Source of the DNA: Pseudomonas viridiflava
GTDB taxonomy: Bacteria > Pseudomonadota > Gammaproteobacteria > Pseudomonadales > Pseudomonadaceae
Length of the DNA stretch: 64,000 nt
NCBI RefSeq assembly: GCF_003702045.1
Contig: NZ_RBTP01000040.1
Location: 1 to 64,000, forward strand
Reading direction: 5' to 3'
Shown here: one piece after another, positions 24,078-32,754 of the stretch
How the letters are laid out: each line of letters starts with the position of its first letter
Position numbering within the stretch: position 1 is the first letter of the stretch
Position numbers and translations under genes: made by a program
Notes under the pieces: generated by a model
Seen by the model: only the letters and a program-made list of their open reading frames with translations
Database searches by the model: none
What the model was told of the DNA's origin: nothing

Positions 24078-24808
24078 GCGGTTTTCATAAGCGCCAGCAA
24101 GGCGTGGCGTTGTTGGTGGTGCTCTGGGTATTGGCGCTGTTGAGTCTGTTGCTGGGCGGGTTGGCCGGCTGGGTGCAGCTTGAGAGTCGTCAGGCGCTCT
24201 GGCTGCGTCAAAGCACACACGCGCTGCTGGCCGCTGAAGGTGGCCTGAACATGGCGGTACAAGGATTGCTTGATCCGACCCAGCGCAAGCGCTGGGTCGC
24301 CGATGGACGGCCGGTGGCCTTGCGGCTGGATGATACGCAACTGCTGATCAGTATTCGCAGTGAGCGCGGCAAGCTTGACCTCAACAGTGCGCCCGCAGCC
24401 GATATCGCCCGGCTGCTGCAAGCCTGCGGTGCGTCGCGCAATCTGGCCAGCAGCATTGCGCAGACCGTGGAGGCGCAGCGTGACGATGGTCAGGCGCCGC
24501 TGCGTGTGGTGGAAGAAGTGCGTCAGTTGCCGGGGATGACTCAAGCGCTGTACGCCCGGCTGTTGCCGGAAGTGACGTTATGGAGCGGGCTGGACCGGCC
24601 TGACCCTGCTTTTGCTTCGGCGTTGTTGCGCCGGGCGCTGAATTTGCCGAACCAGAGCGCGGTGGGAGCCGATGCGGGTGAGGTGCTGGCCATCGACAGC
24701 CGTGCAGAACGACCGGACGGCGTAGTCGCCCTGTTACAAACCATTATTTTATTGAGCCCATCGGAGGGAAGCGCACAGCCTTATCGGGTATTGCGTTGGC
24801 AAGAATGA
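24074..24808 (+). CDS. gspK: Type II secretion minor pseudopilin GspK
   Basis: A 244-residue pseudopilin with leader MSGFHKRQQG followed by VALLVVLWVLALLSLLLGG. Like other GspK proteins it lacks the glutamate at position 5 of the mature helix, which fits a tip subunit. The large soluble domain includes GKLDLNSAPAADIARLL and an alpha-helical insertion. The start is GTG at 24074, overlapping the gspJ stop (GTGA). Confidence 0.9.
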   Translation: MSGFHKRQQGVALLVVLWVLALLSLLLGGLAGWVQLESRQALWLRQSTHALLAAEGGLNMAVQGLLDPTQRKRWVADGRPVALRLDDTQLLISIRSERGKLDLNSAPAADIARLLQACGASRNLASSIAQTVEAQRDDGQAPLRVVEEVRQLPGMTQALYARLLPEVTLWSGLDRPDPAFASALLRRALNLPNQSAVGADAGEVLAIDSRAERPDGVVALLQTIILLSPSEGSAQPYRVLRWQE

Positions 24809-25905
24809 ATGCATCCGTTTCAGCACGTCTGGCACCGCTGATCGCTCTTCGCGACCGGGTTGTCCAGCAATGGCGTGGCAGTCTGGGGCAACAGGCCTGG
24901 CAGTGGTGGAGCGCAGAATTGCGCGCCTGCCTGCCGCCGCGTGTCCGGCAGTGGCTGGTTCACGAAACCGTAGAGCAGGTGTATGCCTGGCCGCTCTTCG
25001 AGCCGGTGGTCGCCTCCGGTGCCGATGCGCAAAAGACCCTGTTGTTGCCCTCATCCCTGGTCTTGATCCAGACCTTGCAACTGCCGGTGGCGGCGGCGCG
25101 TAATCTGCCGACCGTGATCGGTTACGAGCTGGACCGGTTCACGCCTTTCGATGCCGGGCAGGTGTATTTCGTCGCCCGTCAGGAAAGTCGTAACGCCAGC
25201 TTCATTCAGGTCACGCTGGTCGCGGTGCTGCGCAAGAGGCTGGACGCCATTCTGGAGGCGTGCGCGGCGCAGGGCCTCAGGCCTGACGTGGTGGATGTCG
25301 GTACCCCTGAAGCCCGCATGAAAGTCGACCTGCTGCCAGGCCCCTTGCGTCCCCAGCAGTCCCGTTCAGGCCATCGCCTGCAACGCGGGTTGCTGTGGAT
25401 GGCTGCCGGGCTGCTGCTGGGCACCATGCTGCTGTGGCTCAACGACCGCCAGCAGCTGCTTGAAGAGATGCAGGCCGAGGTCAAGGCGCAGAAGGCCCAG
25501 GTCAGCGAAGTCCAGCAATTGCGTCAACAACTGACCAACACCCGTGGCGCGGCCAATTACCTGTTGCGGCGCAAGGCTGCGCAACCGCCGCTGTCGGCGC
25601 TGCTCAGCGAACTCACCGCCTGCCTGCCGTCCGACACCTGGATCGATCATCTGGAAATCAGCGACAGCGCCGAGGTGGCTTTTGCAGGCCAGAGCGCCAA
25701 GGCCAGCGCCCTCATTGGCAGGGTCAAGGACTGTCGCAGTCTGGATAACGCCCAGTTCCAGGGCGTGATCCAGCCGGACAGCAAGACCGGCAAGGACCAG
25801 TATTCGCTGCGTGCGCATTTGCGCCAGAGCCAGCAGCCGGATCAGCCCCAACAGTCTGATCCCTCAGAATCGCAGGAGAGCGCCGATGCGTCGTCCACTC
25901 AATAG
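24805..25905 (+). CDS. gspL: Type II secretion inner-membrane protein GspL
   Basis: A 366-residue bitopic protein. The N-terminal cytoplasmic actin-like domain includes LPSSLVLIQTLQLPVAAARNL and GYELDRFTPFDAGQVYF. One membrane span (GLLWMAAGLLLGTMLLWL, about residues 196-213) is followed by a periplasmic part with a coiled-coil segment (QQLLEEMQAEVKAQKAQVSE) and a ferredoxin-like domain resembling PilN. The cytoplasmic part recruits GspE. The ATG at 24805 overlaps the gspK stop. The last 20 or so residues are Q/S/P-rich. Confidence 0.9.
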   Translation: MNASVSARLAPLIALRDRVVQQWRGSLGQQAWQWWSAELRACLPPRVRQWLVHETVEQVYAWPLFEPVVASGADAQKTLLLPSSLVLIQTLQLPVAAARNLPTVIGYELDRFTPFDAGQVYFVARQESRNASFIQVTLVAVLRKRLDAILEACAAQGLRPDVVDVGTPEARMKVDLLPGPLRPQQSRSGHRLQRGLLWMAAGLLLGTMLLWLNDRQQLLEEMQAEVKAQKAQVSEVQQLRQQLTNTRGAANYLLRRKAAQPPLSALLSELTACLPSDTWIDHLEISDSAEVAFAGQSAKASALIGRVKDCRSLDNAQFQGVIQPDSKTGKDQYSLRAHLRQSQQPDQPQQSDPSESQESADASSTQ

Positions 25906-26497
25906 CCGTGAGCGGCGGGGTGCGGCGCTGATCATTCTGGCGCTGGTCCTTTATCTGGCCTACTGGCTGCTGATCGGCAGTTGGTTTGCCGGCCCGTTGC
26001 GCGACATCGGCGAGCAAACCGAACAGCTGCGTGAGCAGCAGCAGCGCTATGCCAGTCTGTTGAAACAGGGAGACGCTCTGCGCGAGCAACTGGAGCAGGC
26101 TCGCAGCGATCCGGCCAGCAGCACCAGTCTGCTGCCAGGCAATGATCCCAGTGCCGTGGCGGCTGACCTGATGCAGCGTGTCGCCGACCTGATCAGCAGC
26201 CAGGCCGACACCGGCGGCGGTTGTGCGTTGACCCAGCGCATGCCTATCACCCCGGAACAGGACAGCGCCGAGCCTTATCGGCAGGTGAAGGTCAGCTTGA
26301 CGCTGGACTGCGCCATCGAGCCGTTGACCGCCATCCTGCATGCGCTGGAATACCAGCGTCCGTTTCTGTTCGTCGACGAGATGAGCCTGCGCCGCGACAC
26401 CGACGCCCCTGCCACAGGCGGTGCCGGCAAGCTGGTCGTGCATCTGCTGGTGCGCGGCTACCTGCAACCGGCAGTTGCCGGGGAGGGCGAGCAATGA
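25886..26497 (+). CDS. gspM: Type II secretion inner-membrane protein GspM
   Basis: A 203-residue bitopic protein with a basic N-terminus, one membrane span (about residues 13-33), a coiled-coil stretch (EQTEQLREQQQRYASLLKQG) and a periplasmic ferredoxin-like domain. It pairs with GspL in the assembly platform. The ATG at 25886 has AGGAGAG upstream and lies inside the end of gspL (overlap of 20 bases). Its stop overlaps the next start. Confidence 0.88.
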   Translation: MRRPLNSRERRGAALIILALVLYLAYWLLIGSWFAGPLRDIGEQTEQLREQQQRYASLLKQGDALREQLEQARSDPASSTSLLPGNDPSAVAADLMQRVADLISSQADTGGGCALTQRMPITPEQDSAEPYRQVKVSLTLDCAIEPLTAILHALEYQRPFLFVDEMSLRRDTDAPATGGAGKLVVHLLVRGYLQPAVAGEGEQ

Positions 26498-27024
26498 TGC
26501 GTTCGATGCGTCCATTGGAGTGGACCTTGCTGGGTATCGCCGCAGTACTCGCCGCGCTGGCGGCGTTGATTCTCAGCGGTGCCGCGCATTCGCCGGACTG
26601 GCTGCCGGAACAGGCACCGCGCACTTCTGCCGACCGCCCAGCGCCGACTTACAGTGCGCCGACCGTGGCGCTGGATAGCCTGGCCAATACCTGGAAAACC
26701 CCGCTGTTCAGCACCGACCGCAGCCCTGATCTTGCGGTGCGCAAGAGCGATGTTCAGGCCAGCAGCCTGGCGGGCCTGACCCTGACTGGCGTCATACTCG
26801 ACGGTACATTGCGCGTGGCATTACTCAAGCAGGCCAGCGGCCCTGCCGTGAAAATCAAACAGGGCGATACGCTCGCCAACGGCTGGACACTTGATCGACT
26901 CGACCCGATGCAAGCCACGTTCAGCCTCGACGGTCGCACACAGACCCTGCGCCTGCCCGCGCCGCGTCTGCCGCCGCCATCGACGACACCCCCCATTTCC
27001 CTTACCAACGATTCGACCCAGTGA
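26494..27024 (+). CDS. Type II secretion GspC/GspN-like protein
   Basis: A 176-residue bitopic protein with one N-terminal membrane span (about residues 10-30), a Pro/Thr-rich linker, and a small beta domain (LAGLTLTGVILDGTLRVALLKQ ... VKIKQGDTLANGWTLDRLD) resembling the homology region of GspC. In GspC this region contacts the N0 domain of the secretin. It has no PDZ or coiled-coil domain. Its place just before gspD supports a GspC-like role, but annotation as GspN is possible. The start overlaps the gspM stop. Confidence 0.75.
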   Translation: MMRSMRPLEWTLLGIAAVLAALAALILSGAAHSPDWLPEQAPRTSADRPAPTYSAPTVALDSLANTWKTPLFSTDRSPDLAVRKSDVQASSLAGLTLTGVILDGTLRVALLKQASGPAVKIKQGDTLANGWTLDRLDPMQATFSLDGRTQTLRLPAPRLPPPSTTPPISLTNDSTQ

Positions 27025-29351
27025 TGGGTACCTTTCCTGGAGTTTCCGTCATCGCTACCTTGCGCACCCCCCTGCTTTGTCTCGCCACTGCTGTCGCCCT
27101 TGGCGGCTGCGCATCACGGCAAGATACCCTCGACCCCGACAATGGCATGCTGCAGGAAGCGCTCCAGGGAACAGGTTCACAACGCCCGCCGGTGGATCCA
27201 CGCAGCGAACAGCTGCCGGTTCAGGCGCAGCCCCCGTCGCCTGCGATTTCCCCGCAGCGCCAGATCATTCAGGGTAACCAGCGTTTCATCCGCCAGCCCG
27301 CAGCGGCCCCGGCCGCCAAGGCGGGTGAGACGGGCGACATCGTGTTCAACTTCACCAATCAGCCAATCCAGGCGGTGATCAACAGCATCATGGGCGACTT
27401 GCTGCACGAGAACTACAGCATTGCCCAGGGTGTTAAGGGGGATGTCAGTTTCTCCACCTCCAAGCCAGTCAACAAGCAGCAAGCGTTGTCAATTCTGGAA
27501 ACCCTGTTGTCCTGGACCGATAACGCGATGATCAAGCAGGGCAACCGCTATGTCATCCTGCCGTCCAATCAGGCCGTTGCCGGCAAGCTGGTCCCGGAAA
27601 TGCGCGTGGCTCAGCCCTCTGCCGGCATGTCGGCGCGCCTGTTTCCGCTGCGCTACATCTCGGCCAACGAGATGCAGAAGCTGCTCAAGCCCTTTGCCCG
27701 TGAGAACGCCTTCCTGCTGGTTGATCCGGCGCGCAATGTATTGAGCATGGCCGGTACGTCGGAAGAACTGGCGAATTATCAGGACACCATCGACACCTTC
27801 GACGTGGACTGGCTCAAAGGCATGTCGGTCGGCGTGTTCGGGCTGCAACGCGCCTCGGTCGGCGAGCTGATGCCCGAACTGCAAAAAATGTTCGGCCCGG
27901 ACAGCGGCATGCCACTGGCGGGCATGGTGCGCTTCCTGCCTATCGAGCGGACCAACTCGGTGGTGGCGATCTCCTCGCAGCCTGAGTATCTGCGTGAGGT
28001 CGGCGAGTGGATTCACACCATCGACGAAGGCGGCGGCAACGAGCCTCAGATGTACGTTTACGACGTGCGCAACATGAAAGCCACGGATCTGGCCAAATAC
28101 CTGCGGCAGATCTACGGCACAGGTGCGATCAAGGACGACTCGCCCGCCAAGGTCGCCCCGGGTCTGCGCACCACCAACCTGTCCTCGCTCAACGGCACCG
28201 GCAGCAACGGCATGAGCAGCTCCAGTGGCATGGGCAGCGGCGGTATGAGCGGCGGTGGCATGGGTGGCGGCATGAATGGCATGAACGGCGGCGGCTTCGG
28301 CAATAGCCAGGGCATGAACAGCCAGAATGGCAGTAACGGTGAATCCGAAGACGAGCAGGGCGGTGGCGAAAGCGACGCAGCCAGCGAAGAAGGCGGCTCG
28401 ACGGGTAACTCCAAGTCCCTGGACGCCAGCACCCGCATCACGGCGCAGAAAAGCAGCAACCAGTTGCTGGTCCGCACGCGTCCGGCACAGTGGAAGGAGA
28501 TCGAGTCGGCTATCAAGCGCCTCGACAATCCGCCGCTTCAGGTGCAAATCGAGACGCGCATTCTGGAGGTCAAGCTGACCGGTGAGCTGGACATGGGTGT
28601 GCAATGGTATCTGGGTCGTCTGGCAGGCAATGCCGGGACGCCCAACAACGTCATCAACACCCCTGGCAGCCAGGGTGCGCTGGGCGCGGGCGGCGCTGCA
28701 CTGGCAGCCACCGACTCGTTCTTCTACTCGTTTGTCAGCAATAACCTGCAAGTGGCGTTGCGTGCCCTGGAAAGCAATGGTCGCACCCAAGTGCTGTCGG
28801 CTCCGTCCCTGGTCGTGATGAACAACGAGCAGGCGCAGATTCAGGTCGGCGACAACATTCCGATCAACCAGACCACCGTCAACACCAATGCCTCGGCCAC
28901 GACCTTGAGCAGCGTTGAATACGTGCAGACCGGCGTCATCCTCGATGTGGTGCCGCGGATCAATCCGGGCGGCCTGGTGTACATGGACATCCAGCAGCAG
29001 GTCAGCGACGCCAATACCGGCACCACGGACCCCAGCGGCAACCCACGCATTTCGACCCGCTCGGTTGCCACGCAGGTCGCGGCGCAGAGTGGCCAGACCG
29101 TGCTGCTGGGTGGCCTCATCAAGCAGGACAACGCCGAGACGGTTAACGCTGTGCCTTATCTAGGCCGTATTCCGGGCTTGAAGTGGCTGTTCGGCAACAG
29201 CCAGAAATCCAAGGACCGCACCGAGTTGATCGTGCTGATTACGCCGCGTGTGATCACCAGCAGCAGCCAGGCGCGTCAGGTCACCGATGACTATCGCCAG
29301 CAGATGCAACTGATCAAGCCCGAAGCCTCGCGGACCAGCCTGCAGAACTGA
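27024..29351 (+). CDS. gspD: Type II secretion secretin GspD
   Basis: A 775-residue outer-membrane channel subunit. The signal peptide ends in a lipobox-like LGGC (Cys29), suggesting a lipidated N-terminus. It is followed by a P/Q-rich linker, an N0 domain (about 105-180), N1-N3 repeats, and the secretin core (about 520-755) with IETRILEVKLTGELDMGVQW and the VPYLGRIPGLKWLF gate block. An unusually long Gly/Met/Asn/Ser-rich insertion followed by an acidic stretch (about 390-465) interrupts the N3 region. A GTG at 27021 is an alternative start. It is the last gene of the operon; the order C/N-D at the end rather than the start is unlike Xcp of P. aeruginosa. Confidence 0.95.
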   Translation: MGTFPGVSVIATLRTPLLCLATAVALGGCASRQDTLDPDNGMLQEALQGTGSQRPPVDPRSEQLPVQAQPPSPAISPQRQIIQGNQRFIRQPAAAPAAKAGETGDIVFNFTNQPIQAVINSIMGDLLHENYSIAQGVKGDVSFSTSKPVNKQQALSILETLLSWTDNAMIKQGNRYVILPSNQAVAGKLVPEMRVAQPSAGMSARLFPLRYISANEMQKLLKPFARENAFLLVDPARNVLSMAGTSEELANYQDTIDTFDVDWLKGMSVGVFGLQRASVGELMPELQKMFGPDSGMPLAGMVRFLPIERTNSVVAISSQPEYLREVGEWIHTIDEGGGNEPQMYVYDVRNMKATDLAKYLRQIYGTGAIKDDSPAKVAPGLRTTNLSSLNGTGSNGMSSSSGMGSGGMSGGGMGGGMNGMNGGGFGNSQGMNSQNGSNGESEDEQGGGESDAASEEGGSTGNSKSLDASTRITAQKSSNQLLVRTRPAQWKEIESAIKRLDNPPLQVQIETRILEVKLTGELDMGVQWYLGRLAGNAGTPNNVINTPGSQGALGAGGAALAATDSFFYSFVSNNLQVALRALESNGRTQVLSAPSLVVMNNEQAQIQVGDNIPINQTTVNTNASATTLSSVEYVQTGVILDVVPRINPGGLVYMDIQQQVSDANTGTTDPSGNPRISTRSVATQVAAQSGQTVLLGGLIKQDNAETVNAVPYLGRIPGLKWLFGNSQKSKDRTELIVLITPRVITSSSQARQVTDDYRQQMQLIKPEASRTSLQN

Positions 29352-29386
29352 GGATGTGTTAGTTTTTGACGCCTCGTCCACCCAAG

Positions 29387-29406
29387 ACGCTGCCCGTGGG
29401 CAGCGT
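29387..29406 (+). terminator. GC-rich hairpin after gspD
   Basis: ACGCTGCC pairs with GGCAGCGT around a CGTG loop, 36 bases after the gspD stop. Only TTCATTA follows, so a classical U tract is missing. It lies just before the ribosome site of the esterase gene and may reduce read-through. Confidence 0.45.
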
Positions 29407-29425
29407 TCATTAGAGGTCTTCTACG

Positions 29426-30145
29426 ATGCTGAAGTTTTTTGCTGCGTTGCTGTTTGTCTGCTCGGGTCTGGTTCAGGCGCAGGACACCCTGAACACCGAC
29501 TTGCCACTGGATTACCTGGCGAAAGCCAGCGCCGACATACCTGACAAGCCGCTGGTGATCTTCATCCACGGTTACGGCAGCAACGCAGCAGACCTGTTCG
29601 ACCTCAAGGCGCGTTTGCCGGCCGATTACAACTACCTGTCGGTCCAGGCGCCGGTGCAGCTGCAACCCGACAGTTACAAGTGGTTCACCCGCAAGCCCGG
29701 CGTCGTCGAGTACGACGGCGTGACCGAAGACCTGAAAAACAGCACCGATAAATTGACCGCGTTCATCGGTCAGGCGACGAGCAAGTACAAGACCCGGCCA
29801 GACAAGGTATTTCTGGTGGGTTTCAGTCAGGGCGCCATGATGAGTTACGAAGTGGCCCTGCGTCAGCCAGCGCTGGTGGGCGGAATCGCGGCGTTGAGCG
29901 GGCGGCTGTTGAGCGTGGTGAAATCCGAACTCAAGCCTGGTGATGAGCTGAAAGGATTGAACGTGTTCATCGGCCACGGCACCGAAGATCGTCAGGTTTC
30001 CTACGCCAGTGGCCCTGAAGCAGAAGCGACCCTTAAAGCCCTTGGCTTGAAGCCCGAATTTCACGGCTATCAGGGGCTCGGGCACAGCCTGAGTGAGGCA
30101 GAGATTGCAGACCTGGCGAATTGGCTGGAAAAGTCGGCGCGCTGA
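29426..30145 (+). CDS. Secreted carboxylesterase/phospholipase family hydrolase
   Basis: A 239-residue alpha/beta hydrolase with a signal peptide (first 18-19 residues, ending VQA). The oxyanion region is FIHGYGSN, the nucleophile elbow GFSQG, the acid probably Asp in GHGTEDRQV and the histidine GLGHSLS. This pattern matches the YpfH/carboxylesterase 2 family, whose members are often cytosolic; the signal peptide here is notable. It follows gspD by 74 bases on the same strand, so it could be a type II secretion substrate, which is inference. The start has GAGG upstream. Confidence 0.85.
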   Translation: MLKFFAALLFVCSGLVQAQDTLNTDLPLDYLAKASADIPDKPLVIFIHGYGSNAADLFDLKARLPADYNYLSVQAPVQLQPDSYKWFTRKPGVVEYDGVTEDLKNSTDKLTAFIGQATSKYKTRPDKVFLVGFSQGAMMSYEVALRQPALVGGIAALSGRLLSVVKSELKPGDELKGLNVFIGHGTEDRQVSYASGPEAEATLKALGLKPEFHGYQGLGHSLSEAEIADLANWLEKSAR

Positions 30146-30168
30146 CCGGTCTTCTCTCCAGCTCGCCA

Positions 30169-30246
30169 CCTCTCACAGCTGTTCACCGAACTGTGGGAGG
30201 CGGCTTGCCAGCGATCTGCCGGGCACCGGCAGCGAAACCAGCGCAT
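30169..30246. repeat. REP-type palindromic repeat
   Basis: CCTCTCACAG (30169-30178) is inverted against CTGTGGGAGG (30191-30200) with one mismatch. The right arm continues as GCGGCTTGCCAGCGA, the familiar Pseudomonas REP pattern of GTGGGAGxxGGCTTGCCxGCGA. It sits in the gap between two convergent genes, a usual place for REP sequences. Confidence 0.7.
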
Positions 30247-30278
30247 GCGTTGCATCGAACACAACCAGGGCCCAACGA

Positions 30279-31046
30279 TTAATTGACCTTTACGTCCTTG
30301 AACTTGAGCACGTTTTCCTTGCTCTCGCGATCACGGAACGTGAGCTTGAGCGCGGGGGACAGTTTGAGTCGGCCCTTGGCTGCCTCGAAGGTCAACGTCA
30401 AGCGGGTCGGAACGTTACGAATTAACTGAAATGAATCCCAACGATCAAACTTTGCATCACCGACACGCATCTGGACCATGTTCAACGCGCCGCCGGTTTC
30501 GTCGAACAGACTGACCGGGTTCAGGAAACGGAAGTCACGGTCCGGACTCTTGTTCACCAACTCCAGCGTACAGGTCGGTGCCTGACCGTTCTGATCACAC
30601 TCCAGCAGCTCCAGGGTCAGGTTGTCGACGGTCTCTGCACGCTTGCCGAATACATTGGCATTGTCGTTCTCAACGAACAGTTTCTGGCTGCGAGCAAACT
30701 CCACTGAGGGCTTGGCGTACTCGCCGCCCAGCTTGAAGAACACCCCGCAAAGGATCAGTGCCAGCAGCAGCCAGACGCCCAGTTTCAGAAAACCAGGCAG
30801 TTTTCTGGCCATGATCGCGATGACCAGCCCGCCGCACAGCGTCATGCTGGCGACGATGGTGATCAGAGTTTGCCAGTTGATCGAGTCGACGTTCAGGCCC
30901 AGCACGCTCGGGTCTGGAAAAAGGTAGGTGAAGATGCTCCACAGAGCACCGATCATGCCGCCGATACCTAACGATATCCTGGCAAAAATCGCTGAAATCT
31001 TACGGGCGGCGGGTGATGGAGTGGGTGCGGGTGGTGCTGCGTCCAT
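30279..31046 (-). CDS. Membrane protein of unknown function
   Basis: A 255-residue protein. A Pro/Ala-rich N-terminus is followed by about three hydrophobic spans (about residues 25-45, 60-80 and 85-105). A soluble, beta-rich C-terminal domain contains two cysteines (LLECDQNGQAPTCTLELV) that may form a disulfide in the periplasm. The region VEFARSQKLFVENDNANVFGKRAETVDNLTL has no motif I recognise. An upstream AAGG supports the start at 31046. It is convergent with the secreted esterase gene. Confidence 0.75.
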   Translation of the reverse strand: MDAAPPAPTPSPAARKISAIFARISLGIGGMIGALWSIFTYLFPDPSVLGLNVDSINWQTLITIVASMTLCGGLVIAIMARKLPGFLKLGVWLLLALILCGVFFKLGGEYAKPSVEFARSQKLFVENDNANVFGKRAETVDNLTLELLECDQNGQAPTCTLELVNKSPDRDFRFLNPVSLFDETGGALNMVQMRVGDAKFDRWDSFQLIRNVPTRLTLTFEAAKGRLKLSPALKLTFRDRESKENVLKFKDVKVN

Positions 31047-31355
31047 TGCTGTTTTGCCTTGTTCGAAAATCGAGAGGTGCGTGCCGATGTCAGATCAACT
31101 GCATGGCAGATAAAGGCCTGGTCATGAGGCGTTTGTACGATCCGTGTTCAATCGCGCTGCCTGAGCTTTTTGATGCGCAAAGAAACAGAAGGGCGATCGA
31201 ACCATGTCGGCGCGGCGCGATTATCCGGTAATTTTCGTGCAAAGTGCAGCGTTACGTCGTGCAATCATTGAGATAGAGCACGTCAGGCAGAAGAAGGGTT
31301 GTTCAAAGGAACGCGGACAGGCTGTTCTGTCCGCGAAAAAAGCGTTTGGCTGCAC
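31047..31355. other. Intergenic region before the membrane protein gene
   Basis: About 310 bases. It holds the upstream region of the minus-strand gene at 30279-31046 and the hairpin at 31312-31335 that should end the MFS transcript. No other gene or repeat was recognised. Confidence 0.6.
31312..31335 (-). terminator. Hairpin terminator of the MFS gene
   Basis: CGCGGACAG pairs with CTGTCCGCG around a 6-base loop, 20 bases past the minus-strand stop at 31356. On the minus strand it is followed by TTCCTTT, a partial U tract. Confidence 0.6.
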
Positions 31356-32570
31356 TCAGCTCTGGCTGATCCGCGCAGCTCGCTCACCTGTTGCATCTTT
31401 CAAGAACGCCAGCAGTGCAATCAGGGGTAGGACAGTGCCGACCACCAGCACCCAAGTCCAGCCGCCGTGATCGAACAGCGGGCTGGCCACGGCCGAGCCA
31501 ATGGCACCACCGATGAAAATGCTGGTCATGTACAACGCGTTGAGTCGGCTGCGGCTGGCGGCGTCCAGGGCATAGACGGTGCGCTGGCCCAGCACCATGC
31601 TGGTCTGGACGCAGTAATCGAGCAGCACGCCGGTGATGGCCAGGCCGACGACACTGTAGGCGGGGTGGACCAAACCGGGCAAAAAGCTCAGTGCGCCGAA
31701 CAACAGCGCGCCCAGTGAGACGATGCGTGTGTGACCCGCGTCAGCCAGTCGGCCACTGATCGGTGCGGCAATCGCACCAATGGCACCGATCAACGCGAAG
31801 AGGGCAATCTGGGTTTGCGACAGGCCATGATTGCGCGACAGCTCAAGCGGCACTGCCGTCCAGAACAGGCTGAACGTGGCAAACATGCACGCCTGATAAA
31901 ACGCACGCTGACGCAGAACGGGTTGGGTGCGCAGCAGCGTCCACAGCGAAAACAGCAACTGGCCATACGTGGCGCGATGGTCAGGCACACGCTTGGGCAT
32001 GGTGGTCGCGAGCACGACACTGATGCCGATCATCACCACCGCCGCCGAGCCGAACACCGCGCGCCAGCCGAAGTGGTCGGCCACCAGGCTTGAGATTGGC
32101 CGTGCCAGCAGAATGCCCAGCAGCAAACCGCCCATGATGCCGCCCACCACACGCCCACGCGATTCCTCCGGGGCCAGGTGCGCCGCCAGCGGGATCAGCA
32201 TCTGCACCGACACGGAACTGAAACCCACCAGCAGCGACACCAGCAGGAACAGGTTCGGCTGCTGGGCAAATGCTGCGCCCAGCAGACTCAACGTCGCCAC
32301 CGCCGTGGTCAGCAGCATCAGCTTGCGGTTTTCCAGCAAGTCGCCCAGCGGCACCAAAAAGAACAGCCCCAACGCATAACCGATCTGCGTCAATGACACG
32401 ATCAGGCTCGCCGCCGTGCTGGACAGCCCGATGTCCGGCGCGATGAGTTCAATGATCGGCTGGGCGTAGTAGATATTGGCGACGATGGCGCCGCAGCAGA
32501 ACGCAAACAGCATCACCAGACCACGGGTCATGGTGAGGCTGCCGTTGCGGGGATGGGTCGAGTGGGGCAT
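31356..32570 (-). CDS. Major facilitator superfamily transporter
   Basis: A 404-residue permease with about 12 membrane spans. Conserved motif A lies between spans 2 and 3 (PLGDLLENRKLML). The opening MLFAFCCGAIVANIYYAQPIIE is characteristic of a drug/H+ antiporter-like group common in proteobacteria. The substrate is unknown. The start is uncertain between 32570 (MPHSTHPRNG) and an ATG 13 codons later just before the first span. It stands alone, downstream of the RND cluster on the same strand with 184 bases between. Confidence 0.85.
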   Translation of the reverse strand: MPHSTHPRNGSLTMTRGLVMLFAFCCGAIVANIYYAQPIIELIAPDIGLSSTAASLIVSLTQIGYALGLFFLVPLGDLLENRKLMLLTTAVATLSLLGAAFAQQPNLFLLVSLLVGFSSVSVQMLIPLAAHLAPEESRGRVVGGIMGGLLLGILLARPISSLVADHFGWRAVFGSAAVVMIGISVVLATTMPKRVPDHRATYGQLLFSLWTLLRTQPVLRQRAFYQACMFATFSLFWTAVPLELSRNHGLSQTQIALFALIGAIGAIAAPISGRLADAGHTRIVSLGALLFGALSFLPGLVHPAYSVVGLAITGVLLDYCVQTSMVLGQRTVYALDAASRSRLNALYMTSIFIGGAIGSAVASPLFDHGGWTWVLVVGTVLPLIALLAFLKDATGERAARISQS

Positions 32571-32754
32571 CACGGATCTCGCTCGGGCAATCGGGCTGCA
32601 CACGCATTCAATGACGTGCGAGCCGCTCAGGATGGAATGCGGAGCAGGCTAACGGTTTTGCACGGCATTAAGTAGGTGTGCCGAGGTGATACAAGATATT
32701 TCTGTGAGTGATGATGGAAGCCGGTTCGTACCCACGCCCCTGCCTGCCATCTTC

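Noticed and set aside
27489..28790. Minus-strand open frame of 433 codons opposite gspD
   Set aside because: Low-complexity A/H/V-rich translation produced by the antisense of the secretin gene.
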